Source: Nitzschia sp. pyKryTriq1 (lineage: Eukaryota > Bacillariophyta > Bacillariophyceae > Bacillariales > Bacillariaceae). From it: 64,000 bases of DNA. The notes beneath the pieces were generated by a model that was given only the letters and a program-made list of their open reading frames with translations, was not told the DNA's origin and ran no database searches. A program made the translations under genes and the position numbers. The stretch spans positions 372,001 through 436,000 of the forward strand of contig OY101129.1 of NCBI GenBank assembly GCA_956465555.1. Reading direction: 5' to 3'. Positions 51,672 to 63,207 of the stretch are shown in pieces. Each line of letters opens with the position of its first letter. Position 1 is the stretch's first letter.

Positions 51672-53702
51672 TTACACAAATTTGAGTTTGCGCCCCTTGT
51701 TTTCTTGCGTTTGTCTTCGTCGCGCTAAATCGCCTCCCTCAAAGCATCGGTTGCAACACGCCGGAAAGTCGCACTCAATTTCGGGAGCCTGCCCACCGCA
51801 ATCGGCAAACAAGTCTTCCAAATCGCCACTGGATCGCAAGCTACAAAGGGAGGCTGGCATACTTCCGGAAAGAAAGTTGAAATGCACCAGAAACTCGTTC
51901 AGCTGTTGCAACTCTCCGGAAGAAATCTCTGGAACCGTTCCAACGAGGCCGTTGCCATCGAGGTATAAATCTCTCAACAATGACGGCCGGGAAAAAGCTG
52001 TAGGAATGGACCCTGACAGCGTGTTGTTCGACAGGTAGAGAAATTGTAACGAAGTCACATCAAATATGGTCTCTGGGATCGTTCCGAAAAAGAGATTGTT
52101 GGCAGCATCCAGAAAATCAAGACTCTTCAGGTTCTGGAAGACATCGGGAATCTGTTCAGTCAAGAAGTTATTGTTGATGATCAGGTTCTCTGTAAGGATG
52201 AAATACACGAAAAGGTTAGGAATCACATTTCAACTAGCAATAGATTCAACCGTCAAGACCCCCGTCTTTCAACGTACCGAGAAGCACCAGACCCCCGATT
52301 TCACTTGGGAGTGGCCCCGAGAGAGCATTGGTGTCGAGCTGTAAATCTGTCAATAGCGTCAACGCCCCAATTTCTGTCGGTATGGATCCGGATAAGAGAT
52401 TCAATTCCAATCGGAGTGATTCAAGACTGGTGGCTCCAAATAGCTCCGATGGAATTTTGTTTGTGACGGAGTTTTGGTAGAGACGCAAGTCTTCTAGCTT
52501 GGCTAGAGAACCCAATTCAGTGGGGAGCGTCCCTGTTATCGCATTCTCGTACAAGAAAACCGACTCCAGGTCGGAACACGCCCCCAATTCTGATGGAATA
52601 CTCCCATCTATTTGATTCGTAGCAAGCCACACTTGTTGAAGTTTATTCAAGCGTACTATATCCGTGGATATGCTCCCCGACAAAAAGTTGTTGGAAGCTC
52701 GGTATGCCAACAATGAACTCAACTCAAAGAGTTCGGGTGGGAACGCCTGACCACTGAGAAGGTTCTGTTCTACATCCAAGAGAATCAGACTACTCAATCC
52801 AGAAATTGTTGTCGGTAAAGAACCAGTTACTGCGTTTGAAAACAGATCAATTCGTTCCAACATTGCGATAGCAGCTATCTCATTCGGGAGGCTTCCAACC
52901 AAGCTGTTGTTTGCTGTGATAATAAACAAAACGAGGCTGTGAGCACGACGTTTCTAGATAGTACCGGCTCTTGGGTCAAAAATGAATACTCACACAAAGT
53001 CACTCGTGTGACCACATTGGGATCGTCCCCCAGACAATCGACCCCAAACCACAGACACTCTTGGTCTTCTCCCAACCACCCCTCAGAATCTGACCAATCC
53101 TGTCCTGCCAGGGAGTAATATAGCGTCGTCAGTCCATATCGTTGTTCAATCGTATTCGAAACACATGGATCTACCAAATATGGGTCATCGTTCGCCAAAA
53201 AGTCGAAAGCCATCCCCTGGGGTGTTGACGGATCATTCAATATATCTGCAGGAGTTATTTCGACGAGCAAGTCGTAAACATACTCTTCTCTCGTGCGACC
53301 TTGTAAACAATCGCCCGTGGGTGGTCGTGGAGTTGGATTTGGAGCTGTGGGCGGGGTTGGTCGAGGAGCAGTAGTAGGTCTAGACGGCATGCTCATCGAG
53401 AAGTCTTGGCTCGATCTGGTTGTCTTCCTCCACAACATTCGTTCTGTATCCAATTCCACCTGCGCTGCAGCAGCAGCTTGGGACCAAAGGTCTTCCATTT
53501 TGGTCATCGCATCGATGGTAGGTACATTTCTGTCTGTAGACTCAGTACCACCAATCGGCTCCCTTGGCTCTTCAATCCTACTCCGTCTAAGGAAGCCATT
53601 CTCAGCACCCTCGACACCGTTTCCGAGGGAAATGCAAAGACCACCAATCACTGCTCTCTTCAGCATCTTCCTTTTACCGTCACTCCTGCGTTTCATTGTC
53701 AT
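51672..53702 (-). CDS. Secreted leucine-rich-repeat protein, LRR cluster gene 1
   Basis: Three exons (53702-52994, 52913-52278, 52189-51672; introns 80 and 88 nt, both phase 1) give 620 residues. The first in-frame ATG is used. A basic head and hydrophobic leader (AVIGGLCISLGNGVEGA) suggest secretion. Then come SMSM and a Thr/Pro linker (about 125-150), a shared domain with DPSTPQGMAFDFL, TIEQRYGLTTLYY and CLWFGVDC, and about 14 plant-type LRRs (e.g. TGTLPTELGSLAKLEDLRLYQN). The end is Cys-rich (DLFADCGGQ...CDFPACCNRCFEG). The splices rebuild LRR units exactly (TLSNNSLVGSLP; LLENLIINNNFL). No kinase or transmembrane segment after the LRRs, so probably an extracellular ligand-binding or wall protein. 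Confidence 0.82.
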
Positions 53703-54299
53703 CTTCTTAGATGAAGGCCTAATGCCGCTTTCAAATGCTCGTACACAAGCGAAAGACAAAGTCAATCTTGTGTGGTGAAACTTGGGTTTCCTCCGTATCA
53801 GTGTAAACCACCGAATTCGGCTAACACCAACGCTCACAAGATCGCAAAGTTTTGTCGGCCGAAAAACTGAGATCAGTTTGCACGACGCACCACACCGCCC
53901 GGATCGACAGAGAAGAATAACGCTATGTATTTTAACCGTCGTGACATTTTTGGGTCTAAGTAATTTTGTGTAATTAGGATTTCTCAGTCTTGCGGTCCTT
54001 GTTGGATTATTTGTGATGACAACGCGAGGCCGCCGTCCCAGTTTGTAATTCGTCCGTTTCAAGTCGAACCACTCGACCCGAATCCAGTCCGCTGGGCGCG
54101 GGGGGGGGGGGGGGGGTGATGTCGTGCGCTCGTCAACAAGGGCGCAACCTGCAGTAGTTACAATACGTAGCTACTACTGAGTAGCTTGGCATATGTTTCA
54201 AGAACAATAGTATACATACCTGCTCCTATTGTGATGTCGTACATTAAAAAGAACTAGACTACTCGTACGACCTACTACCAGCTAGAGGAGAAGAGGGTT
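53703..54299. other. Spacer between LRR genes 1 and 2, with a 17-G run
   Basis: 597 bp. A homopolymer of 17 G at 54100-54116 is embedded in GC-rich sequence. No gene seen. Confidence 0.5.
54100..54116. repeat. G homopolymer (17 nt)
   Basis: A run of 17 G, prone to sequencing length error and able to form a G-quadruplex. Confidence 0.9.
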
Positions 54300-56443
54300 C
54301 TATCTCCTCGTGGTCGCCGTTGCTTCTCCTCTGAAACATCTATTGCAACAATCAGGGAAAGGGCAATCGATTTCTGGATTCTCACCACCACAGTCACTCC
54401 ATAAATCATCCAAGATGAAATTTTCTCTCAGCTTGCACACTGAGTCTGGCATCGTACCTGTGATGCGTGTCTCATGCAGGAGGAATTCATTGAGCTGCTC
54501 GAGCTTTCCCACTGCTATTTGAGGGACAGTGCCCGTGATTGGATTTCCACTCAAATACAAATCCCGCAACATGGGAGGATTACTATATTGTGTTGGGATT
54601 GTACCGGTGAGGGAACAGTCTTGCATATAGACCAGTCGGATGGATGGGACGTCAAAGAGCGATCTCGGGATCCGACCTTTTACGAGGATATTGTTTGAAA
54701 CATCAAAGAAATCCAGTCGAGCATAGTCTTGGAAAACATCTGGTATTGTTCCCGTCCAGAAATTGTCGTTCAACCGAAGAGTCTCTGTCAGTGAAACGGG
54801 CAGAAGTTGATTGTGAGCTGGAGAAGCATTTGCTGGTTACAAAGTGATGCGATTGGACTTACCCAAGTTTGAAAGATAACTGATTTCAGAGGGAATTTGA
54901 CCAGAGAAATTGTTGTTGTCCAAACGAAGGTCTTGCAAATCTGTGATCTGTCCGATCTGCGGTGGAAGAGTACCCAAGAAAAAGTTATCTTCCAAGCGAA
55001 ACGTTTTCAGGCTAGCAATATTGAAAATCTGAGAAGGGATGGAATCTTGAAAAAAGTTTCCCCACAGCCATAATCCCTCCAATGGGATTAGACCAAGCTC
55101 GCTTGGCAGGGCACCCTGCAGTTTGTTTTCGTAGAGAAGAACAGTCTTTAGATTTCGTAGATTTCCTATCTCAGATGGTAGCGACCCAGTAATTGAGTTG
55201 CCCGCAGCCCAAAGCTCCTCCAGTGATCTCAACGAACCGATTCTGGATGGGACCGGGCCCGTGAGATCGTTATTATTGATGCGGTAGCTCTCGAGTCGTC
55301 GAAGAGCAAGAATAGAAGGTGGAAACGCTAGCCCGCTCAATTTATTCTCCTGCATATCAAGGACTTCCAAATTGACCAATTGAGTGAACCCATCTGGGAT
55401 AGTGCCACGAACAGTGTTTGCGAAGATATCAAACTCTTTCAATCCCACTAGTGTCAATATTTCGTTGGGAATCTCGCCATCGAGCCCATTCGTCGCTGTT
55501 TTGAAAGAGAGGAGGAAGAGATGTGAGACAGAGTGCCACGATCCATCCAGTCAGTAAACTGAGATTTCAAAGTCAACATACCAAGCTGTAGCTCTACGAC
55601 AAGGCCATCTTCATTGCAAGTCACGCCTGCCCAAAGGCATTCGTTAACGGGTAAAAGCCATCGCTGATTGTTTGTCCAAGAGCTGCCATCCGTAGCAAAG
55701 TACAACGTCGCTAGGCCATAGCGTTGCTCTACTGTCTTTCCACAAGGATCAGCCATATATTCGTCACCGATCAAAAACAGATAGGCCTTTCCTTGCGGAG
55801 TCGAGGGATCCATTAGAATGGATTCATCCGTGATCGGGGTGAGAAGATCCAAGATGTACCCCTCGCGGTTCTCATTGCAATTTCGTGTCGGTCCCGGACT
55901 AGCACGAGGAGTTGGTGCAAGTGTTGGCTCGGGAGTTGGTCGAGCAGTTGGTTGAAGAATTGTGTCTGTAGTCGGAGCTGTAGTCGGAGCTGAAGTTAAG
56001 CCTGGAGTTGGAGCTGGAGTTGAAACTGGATTTGGAGCTGGAGTTGAATCGGGAGTGGGCATTGGTGTCGGCAACGGAGTGGAACGAATGGGAGGGACAG
56101 GGGCGGGAGACGGGCCCGGTGTACCGGTGGGCCCTGGCGTGGCGGTAGGGAGGCCGGTTGGGCTGGTCGTAGGTTCATTTGTCATGCTCATACTGATCCC
56201 TTGCAATCCTCGATCATACTCCTTGAACACACGTTGGGACTCTGGGCTGAGCTGAGCCGTAGCAGCAACGTGATCCCATAGTCCTTCGAGCGAAACAATT
56301 TGTTCGAAGGCCTTTTCCTCATTGACCCGCTTTCGATACAAATGACGGCTATCTGTGGATTCTACCGATCCCAGGAGACCAGCAGCAACGATGATTCCGA
56401 GCGATAGAAGTGCGTTTCGTTTTTGCCTAGATTTAGTAGACAT
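54300..56443 (-). CDS. Secreted leucine-rich-repeat protein, LRR cluster gene 2
   Basis: Three exons (56443-55582, 55495-54863, 54784-54300; introns 86 and 78 nt, phase 1) give 659 residues. It has the same plan as gene 1: signal peptide (ALLSLGIIVAAGLLGSVEST), SMSM followed by a long Pro/Thr linker (about 90-185, repeating TPxP), the DPSTPQGKAYLFL/EQRYGLATLYF/CLWAGVTC domain, about 14 LRRs and a Cys-rich end (DLWSDCGGE...CPFPDCCNRCF). The splices give QLGATNGLDGEIP and NLGETLRLNDNFW. It is a tandem paralogue of gene 1 on the same strand. Confidence 0.84.
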
Positions 56444-57819
56444 TGTCGAAGTTTTGGTGAAATCAAAAAACGGTTATTGTTTGCAATGAGGAAAGAACGT
56501 TGTCTGATACAAAACCACTGGATTTGATGCAATCCTCTAAGCTATGAGCGTCTATTTTTTTAAGTTTTATCGGCGGATAAGTCTACTCACACGTCTCTAT
56601 CGATCATAAAGCAACCAGATGGCACATGGGTCAAATCGCAAAATCGTCGACCTCGATGCTAACAAGATCACAATTTTGTTGTCTCAACGCACCTCTCGCT
56701 TTTTGCATATGCAATGCGTGCGATGATGCTGGCTCGCTCGGAGACTGGCCGGTGTGTCGTCTATTCGACTGGACGGACGGACGGACTGACAGACGGACTG
56801 ACGGATTGACGGACGGACTAGGGACGCTCCGAGGCATCGATTGCGCCGGGGCGGCGGGCGCGGGGGGGCACGACGGTTTCAAATTCCGAATTTTCACCCT
56901 GGGATTTCAGGAGAAGCAAAAATTCGGTGCATCTAATACAAAATTGGACTATCTCGATTAAAAAGACTAGATCGACTACACCCCAACACACGCGAGCGGT
57001 CGGGCCTGGATGGAGTGGGCGAGCAATGGCAATAAAACCAGTAACAACAAAAATAATTATGAAAAGGGTGAAGTTAGCTAGGTACATATTCGTATGTGTT
57101 GGGTGTGAGCCCCATGTTAAAATCCCGGGATAAAGGCTGCGCAGTATGTACAAATTCTACTGATTTTATCCCTACCATGGAAAACGCTTTACCAGTACCA
57201 GTACTGAAAGAGTTCAACTACGAGTACAGACATAGCTTCATTTCAAGTTCTTGAGGGAGAAGGCGACGACTGTGCGTGACAGTCCGTTGGCAACTACGGA
57301 CACGATCCAACATGTTCGTATTTTTGGATATTTGCCGCGCCAGAAAATGTGAGACTTGATTTTGGAGGGAAGGCGATGCCGGCGCGGCGTGAACCGATAC
57401 ATAAGATTTCAAAGTCCGAGTCTTTGTCACACACACGTTGTATATCGGATTTTTCATAGAATTGAATCCGATCGCAACCGTTGACTATGAGTATTTAAAG
57501 GGGTAGGCGTATATGTTTTTCGTAGGTGCGAGTTGGCCCAACCTCAAAACTATGCACCATTGAATTTGTTTTTGAGCGACTGCGATGCTTTCCCGCTCCT
57601 TTCAAGCTCACAAATCCGAAAAGACCGCCAATTGTCGGCTAAGAGATCCCCATTTTTGCAATTCAAGTTCCTTTCTCTACCTGCAACAGCGTAGAAACCG
57701 AGAACAAACCAACAGAAAGCAGGACCGAAGCAGCGACCAGAAACGTTGAATTCCTCCTTACTTACTCTCAGTTTACACAACAGTCAAGTCATTTACTCTT
57801 ATCAACTCAGCGGAACACC
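56444..57819. other. Spacer between LRR genes 2 and 3, 1376 bp
   Basis: Divergent promoter space for the two LRR genes. It carries a degenerate GACG/GACT tetranucleotide array near 56771-56820. Otherwise it is AT-moderate with no recognisable gene or RNA. Confidence 0.4.
56771..56820. repeat. Degenerate GGAC/GACT tetranucleotide microsatellite
   Basis: About a dozen imperfect GACG, GACT and GATT units in tandem. Confidence 0.7.
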
Positions 57820-60349
57820 ATGAGGACGCGAACTGGGCTATCAATAGTAGCGCTTGGCCTTGCCTTTATGGCAGGCACTGATGCCGATGGCGCTTTGAGG
57901 AGGAAGAGAGAAGTTCTTGCGATCGATGATCTCCTGGCCTCTCGTGGGCAAGAGCGTGATCTCGCTACCGGTGGCTACTACCCGGAGTACCCAGAAGGAG
58001 GAGGATCGAGCAGCAGCAGCAAGGGCGGAAAATCCAGCAAGAGCGGCAGCGGTAAGGGTGGCAGCGGCAAGGGCAGCAAGTCCGGCAAAGGCAGCAGCGG
58101 CAAGGGCAGCAAGTCCGGCAAAGGCAGCAGCGGCAAGGGCAGCAAGTCCAGCAAGAGCAGCAGCGGCAAGGGCAGCAAGAGCGGCAAGGGCAGCAAGTAC
58201 GAGAAGAAGTCCAAGTCAGGCACGAGCGACAAGAAGAAGTCCAGCAAGAGCGAGAGCGAGAAACAGTCGAAGTCAGGCAAAAGCGAGAAATCCTCCTCTG
58301 TCAAGAAAGATTATGAGAGCAAGAAGAACAAGCGATACCCCATGGACGTCATGGATATGATGGGTGACATGTATGATGAGATGTTGTACGGATTCTCCAT
58401 GTCTCACGATATGATGCCATCCATGTCAATGTCAATGTCCATGCCCCCGTCGAGCCCCACAATGGTTCCAGTGATGCCTCCAACCCCAGCTCCTGTGGTG
58501 GCAACGGAAGTACCTATTGTTGCACCAACTCTAGCTCCTGCACCAACTGCAGCTCCTGCACCAACTGCAACTCCAACATCCGGAACATCCGGTCCTGCTC
58601 CTACATCCGGTCCTGCTCCTACATCCGGTCCAGCTCCTACATCCGGTCCAGACCCTACATCCGGTCCAGCTCCTACATCCGGTCCAGACACTACAGACGC
58701 TCCAGTTCCGACAGACGGCTGCACTTCTCTCCCTCGAGATCAAGCCATTGAAGCCGCCTTGCTCCCAATCACTGATGGATCGATCCTTGCCGATCCAACT
58801 ACGCCACAAGGACAGGCGTTCCAATGGCTTGTGGATGAAGACCCTGCTCAGATCGATCCTTGCACTTACCCGACTGTTGAGCAACGATACGCTGCTGCCA
58901 CTCTCTACTTCTCCACGGGCGGTGCCAGCTGGATCGATAGCAACGGATGGTTGTCTGCAGCTGATGAGTGTACTTGGTTTGGAATTGAATGCACCGATAC
59001 TGCAGTAAGCACAATCTCTATGGGTAAGTCATGAAAGTCATGATCTCGATGAATTTAAACGCCAGCTTTCGCCTCTTTTCTCACTTTCTCTTTCTTCCCT
59101 CCTGCAGGAACCAATGGACTCGTCGGAGAAATTCCTCCCGAGATTCGTGTATTCACTGGTCTTCAAGTGCTCATCCTCAGTGGAAACGACCTTACTGGAT
59201 CCATCCCAAATGTCTTGACAGAAATGCCCGCATTGACTGTCTTCGACGTGGAGAGGAATGCCCTGTCTGGTCCAGCTGTTGTTGATTTGGCTGGTCTTAC
59301 TCAGCTTGAAAGCTACCGCGTGTCGCAAAACCGTCTCACCGGTCCTGTCGATGCCTCACTGGGATCGATATCCTCTCTCAGAGAACTTTGGCTGGCGGAC
59401 AACCAGATCACTGGCACTATCCCAGATTCGCTTGGAGACCTTGCCAGTTTGGAATCCCTTTTCCTCTACCGTAACGCCATCGCTGGTACCATCCCTGAAA
59501 GCTTCGGTTCGCTGAACCTCTCACAGATTCAATTGCACCAGAACTTCCTGGTAGGAACGATTCCCGAGTCTTTCTACAACAATGATGGCCTCGAGTTGTT
59601 CCGTGTGGACCAAAACCAGCTTACTGGCACCATTTCGAGCAGTATCAGCAATCTCTCCAACTTGCAAGATTTGCGAATGAACGAAAACATCTTCAGCGGG
59701 TCGCTTCCAGCGTCTTTGACCAGCTTGAGCGGACTTGGTAAGTGCCATCCCCTTTTGGTCCTTGGCAAAGCAGTTTGTCTGGGCCTTCTTCTCACACTTC
59801 TTTTGCTCCGCAGTTGTTCTGCTCGTCAATAACAATCAGTTGACAGGTACTATTCGAGATGGATTCGACCAGTTCGAAACCTTGGACTTTGCCGATTTCA
59901 AGAACAATCAGTTTACAGGAAGCCTTCCGGCGTCGATTTTCAACATTCCTACCATCCGAATCTTGTACTTCAACAATAACAACCTGGATGGTCAAATCCC
60001 TCTCAACTACGGTTCCTCTCCCGTTCTGAGGGACCTATTCTTGAGTGGCAACTCTTTCACTGGTACACTCCCTGAGATTGAACCTGGTCAGTTGGTGACC
60101 CTGACTGAATTCCTCTTGAATGATAACCAATTGACTGGAACCATGCCCCCGTCTGTGTGCCAACTTCGGGTGGAAGGAGTCGGTAGTTTGGACGACCTTT
60201 GGTCCGATTGCGACCCCACAGCAGACCCAAGATTGGAATGCGACTTGCCGGAATGTTGTACGCTTTGTTTCCCAACCGATAACTCTGACAGAGAGCAGGT
60301 GTCGGATGAGAATCCAGTGAATGTTACTGATTCTACTCCGGTGAATTAG
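57820..60349 (+). CDS. LRR protein with silaffin-like Lys/Ser/Gly region, LRR cluster gene 3
   Basis: Three exons (57820-59023, 59108-59737, 59814-60349; introns 84 and 76 nt, phase 1) give 789 residues. Signal peptide MRTRTGLSIVALGLAFMAGT. Then about 100 residues (62-165) built of SGKGSK/SSGKGSK repeats, strongly basic and Ser-rich, like the Lys-Ser backbone of silaffins. A SMSMSM segment and a TSGPAP repeat linker follow, then the same DPTTPQGQAFQWL/EQRYAAATLYF/CTWFGIEC domain, about 14 LRRs and Cys-rich end as genes 1 and 2. The splices give MGTNGLVGE and GLVVLLVNNN. Genes 1 and 2 have no Lys/Ser region. Inferred role: secreted, possibly silica- or wall-associated adhesive or recognition protein. 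Confidence 0.86.
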
Positions 60350-60804
60350 ACTGATGATTACCAACTAAAGAAAACCCACACGAGACGAAAAACAGACACT
60401 GATGCTACGTGATTCACACTGACGATGCACTTTGAGATCGTTTATGCTGACGATGCGCCTTGGCATCCTCCGATATTAGTTTTTCAGTCATCATCCATCA
60501 TATATTTAAAGTTTCTATTACCATAAGATTCTTGCCTACTACTGTACATGCGATATTTTATGTAAACGTGACTGTAAGTATAAGTATTGTGCGAGTAGGC
60601 CATTTTGAAGCCTGACGGGAAGTTGTGGTAGGGTCAGCGTTGGATAGAATCAATCAGACCGCTGTGTGATACAGTATACAGGGTTGTATCCATTAATGAA
60701 AGACTCGCCCTCTCACCGTATCTCGCTCAAGATAGGCACGTATGTACTTCTTCTTGAAGGTCCTCTCTATCGTATTTAGTGTCAAAATCTGTTGCTACCA
60801 CCAG
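60350..60804. other. Convergent intergenic spacer
   Basis: About 455 bp between two 3' ends. A TGACGATGC element appears twice within 40 bp near 60420-60460. Nothing coding. Confidence 0.4.
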
Positions 60805-61661
60805 TTATACTCTGTCCGCAGGACTTTCTGAAATTGTGAAGATCCTTTCATCTTGTGGGACGTCGTCATATATGGTCTTCATCACTTTCAATACGTCAGA
60901 TATCGAACGGTGAATTTTTGTCCTTTCCAAGAACTTATCCTGATCTACTTGAATGGACGGTAAACCCTTCAACCTCAACATCAACCGTTTGAGTTCCGCA
61001 TCGGAAAAGTGCCCGTCTACATCTCGTTCCGACTGCAAGACGGCTTCCATCATGTCCTGGATAACATCCTCTTTCAAGGCGAGATTCATAGCATCCAGAG
61101 TAGCTTGATTATCCTTCACCATATCACGTAATTTGTTTGCATCAGAACCGCTCTTTTCCGCAATGGCTTCCAGCTTTGCCTCTGTTTCTTTCAGGGGCAC
61201 CAGTTCGGCTTCCAGGCGAATATTGTTGTTCTTCAATTTCACATTTTCGTCTGCAAAATCATTCACTGTATGCCGCAAATCATTCTGCACCTGTCGAAGA
61301 GCTACAAAAGAAAAAGAGATACAATATGGTTAGCATATTTCTGCTCTCAGCTTCCGAGTCAGTTCTTCCGCACTCCAAAAAGCAATCACTCACTATCCGT
61401 ATCTTGAAGCATGAACTGAAAGTAAATGACAAAACTTCCCACAGCAAGTGCAACCAGACCCATAGCAATCGCTACACCCCCTTCCACAATCATGGCCACT
61501 AAGTTCAGCACAATAGATGCCCCAGCAGTTCCTTGGACCACCCTCGTCATGAGGGTTCGTTCCATGTCCCTCCACCTTTTGGTTTCTTCGTCCATCGTGG
61601 GATCGCTCTGGGCTTCGACGTCCGCGAGCCTGTTTTTTGTTGGAACCATTTCAGTCTCCAT
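60805..61661 (-). CDS. Membrane protein with C-terminal coiled coil, unrecognised
   Basis: Exons 61661-61394 and 61301-60805 (92-nt intron, GTGAGT...TTGTAG, phase 1) give 254 residues; the join reads LQDTDTLRQVQNDLRHTVN. The N-terminal half has two hydrophobic segments (GASIVLNLVAMIVEGGVAIA then MGLVALAVGSFVIYFQFM, about 48-85), a helical hairpin or pair of TMs. The C-terminal half is a coiled coil (about 90-170) followed by a charged, helical domain containing SDAELKRLMLRLKGLPSIQV, somewhat reminiscent of an EF-hand-like loop region but without clear acidic loops. No signal peptide. Family unknown. Confidence 0.7.
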
Positions 61662-62001
61662 GGTGAATGGTGAATATCTGTTTGATGTTTTTATTGTTGT
61701 ACGATCGAGTGGTGTAGACTACTGCAGTGGTCGACGCTTTATGCAACTTTATTACTGGTAGTCTAGCTAGGTGTTGCCCATGGTCAGAAGATGTCAGATT
61801 CCCCATGATCCGCATTTTCTACCGATAGACGCGGGCCGGCCGCGGGCACGGTGCGGCGTGCACACGCGGGCGGGGGACAATAAAAAATACTGTATGGCGG
61901 GGATGATATAGGCGCGGGCGCGCGATCGGCTGGGTCGACCCAGTCGACCAGATGATACGTTGTTACTGGAGGAAAGTTCATAGAAGTAGGTATGTACAGG
62001 A
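61662..62001. other. Intergenic, GC-rich
   Basis: 340 bp. A GC-rich block (61830-61935, GGGCCGGCCGCGG and similar) lies upstream of the coiled-coil gene. No gene. Confidence 0.4.
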
Positions 62002-62370
62002 TCAAAGTACGAGAAAGCAGAGCCAATGTCGTCTCGTGGAGCCATAGTTGCTGATTGAAGTACCAGTACTGGTGAACGCCAAAGTCGTTGCGGCCAGAAT
62101 GAGAACTACAAGCGTCCAGAGAGAAAACCTTGCTTTCATTTTCGCAAAAACAGTATCCTCGTCCCGAAACTCGTCTTGCTCGCTGTTCATCCCCCCGCCT
62201 CCGCCGTTACCTGAGGACAGGCGCTGTGCTTCTTCATCGTCTGAGCCGGTAGTCGTCCCACCAAACCGTCTTCGTATTGACATTTCGAGTTGGTGGCGCT
62301 TGTGGCGAAGGTACGCAGCACCTAGTACCAAGGAGGTCGGTTCTCCTGATCTTTGACGTAGTCCCTCCAT
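62002..62370 (-). CDS. Small single-pass membrane protein, unrecognised
   Basis: One exon, 122 residues, ATG at 62370. A basic helical segment (YLRHKRHQLEMSIRRRF), a Gly/Asp-rich stretch, then a membrane helix (LWTLVVLILAATTLAFT, about 84-100) and a short end. The topology suggests a tail-anchored or type II protein. A later exon cannot be excluded. No known domain. Confidence 0.5.
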   Translation of the reverse strand: MEGLRQRSGEPTSLVLGAAYLRHKRHQLEMSIRRRFGGTTTGSDDEEAQRLSSGNGGGGGMNSEQDEFRDEDTVFAKMKARFSLWTLVVLILAATTLAFTSTGTSISNYGSTRRHWLCFLVL

Positions 62371-63207
62371 GATGGTGTTTTGACCAGTGCTTTGGAATTT
62401 TCGAGACGATAACGACTGGCGGGAATATTGTCAGTCCCTATTACTGCACTGCATGCAACGCCCAATATCCAGACTACTATACTGGAGATGGAGTGCGGTT
62501 GAGAGAAGATGACAGAGCGAAGAGAGAAGAGAAGCAGTCACAACCAAACATGCTGAGCAGTCACAACCAAACATCAAACGTCAAACGTAAAAGTCAAAAA
62601 ATCGAAACAGAAGCGAAAGATATTACAGTATTAGTATTGCGCATTGCGGGTACGTGTACGGTACCGTAGAATGCTGTAGGCATGATCTTTTTTTATAATA
62701 AAAAAAGAAAGAAAAGTGGGTTACCTCCACAACGCCCCTTTTGATGTGGCGAACCCGAACACACAGCACCCCCCCCGCCCCGCCCGCCCGATGCGAGAGC
62801 TCATCAGAGCAGATGGCGACCGGCCACGTCAGCAAGAATTCTCAGTTGGGAAAGATACGAGAACAACAACACGTCCCCGGCGGGTTGGACGATCTTCTTG
62901 ATGAAGATACTCCTCGAGCTCTCTACAGTACCAGTACCTGCACTTGTAATCTACTAGAGCTACTCTAGACTGAAACCAATTTTTCAAAATATGATCTCGG
63001 ATTGACTTCTATTGCAAATGACAAAGAAGGACCAACAACAAATATAGCTCGTCCACCAGGGGGTGAGAAAAGCTAGTAGATCTAAAAGAGCCGAGTTGTA
63101 GTCCGCAATGTGGGGTTGTAGTCGATACTAAGAGTTAGTTCGCAAAATACATAGCCCATGATAAAGCCAAAATTGTAATCATACATGATATGAAGACTCT
63201 TCTTCGA
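62371..63207. other. Intergenic, 837 bp
   Basis: Contains an ACGGTACCGT palindrome near 62657, a C-rich block (62770-62790) and A-rich tracts. No credible gene. Confidence 0.4.
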
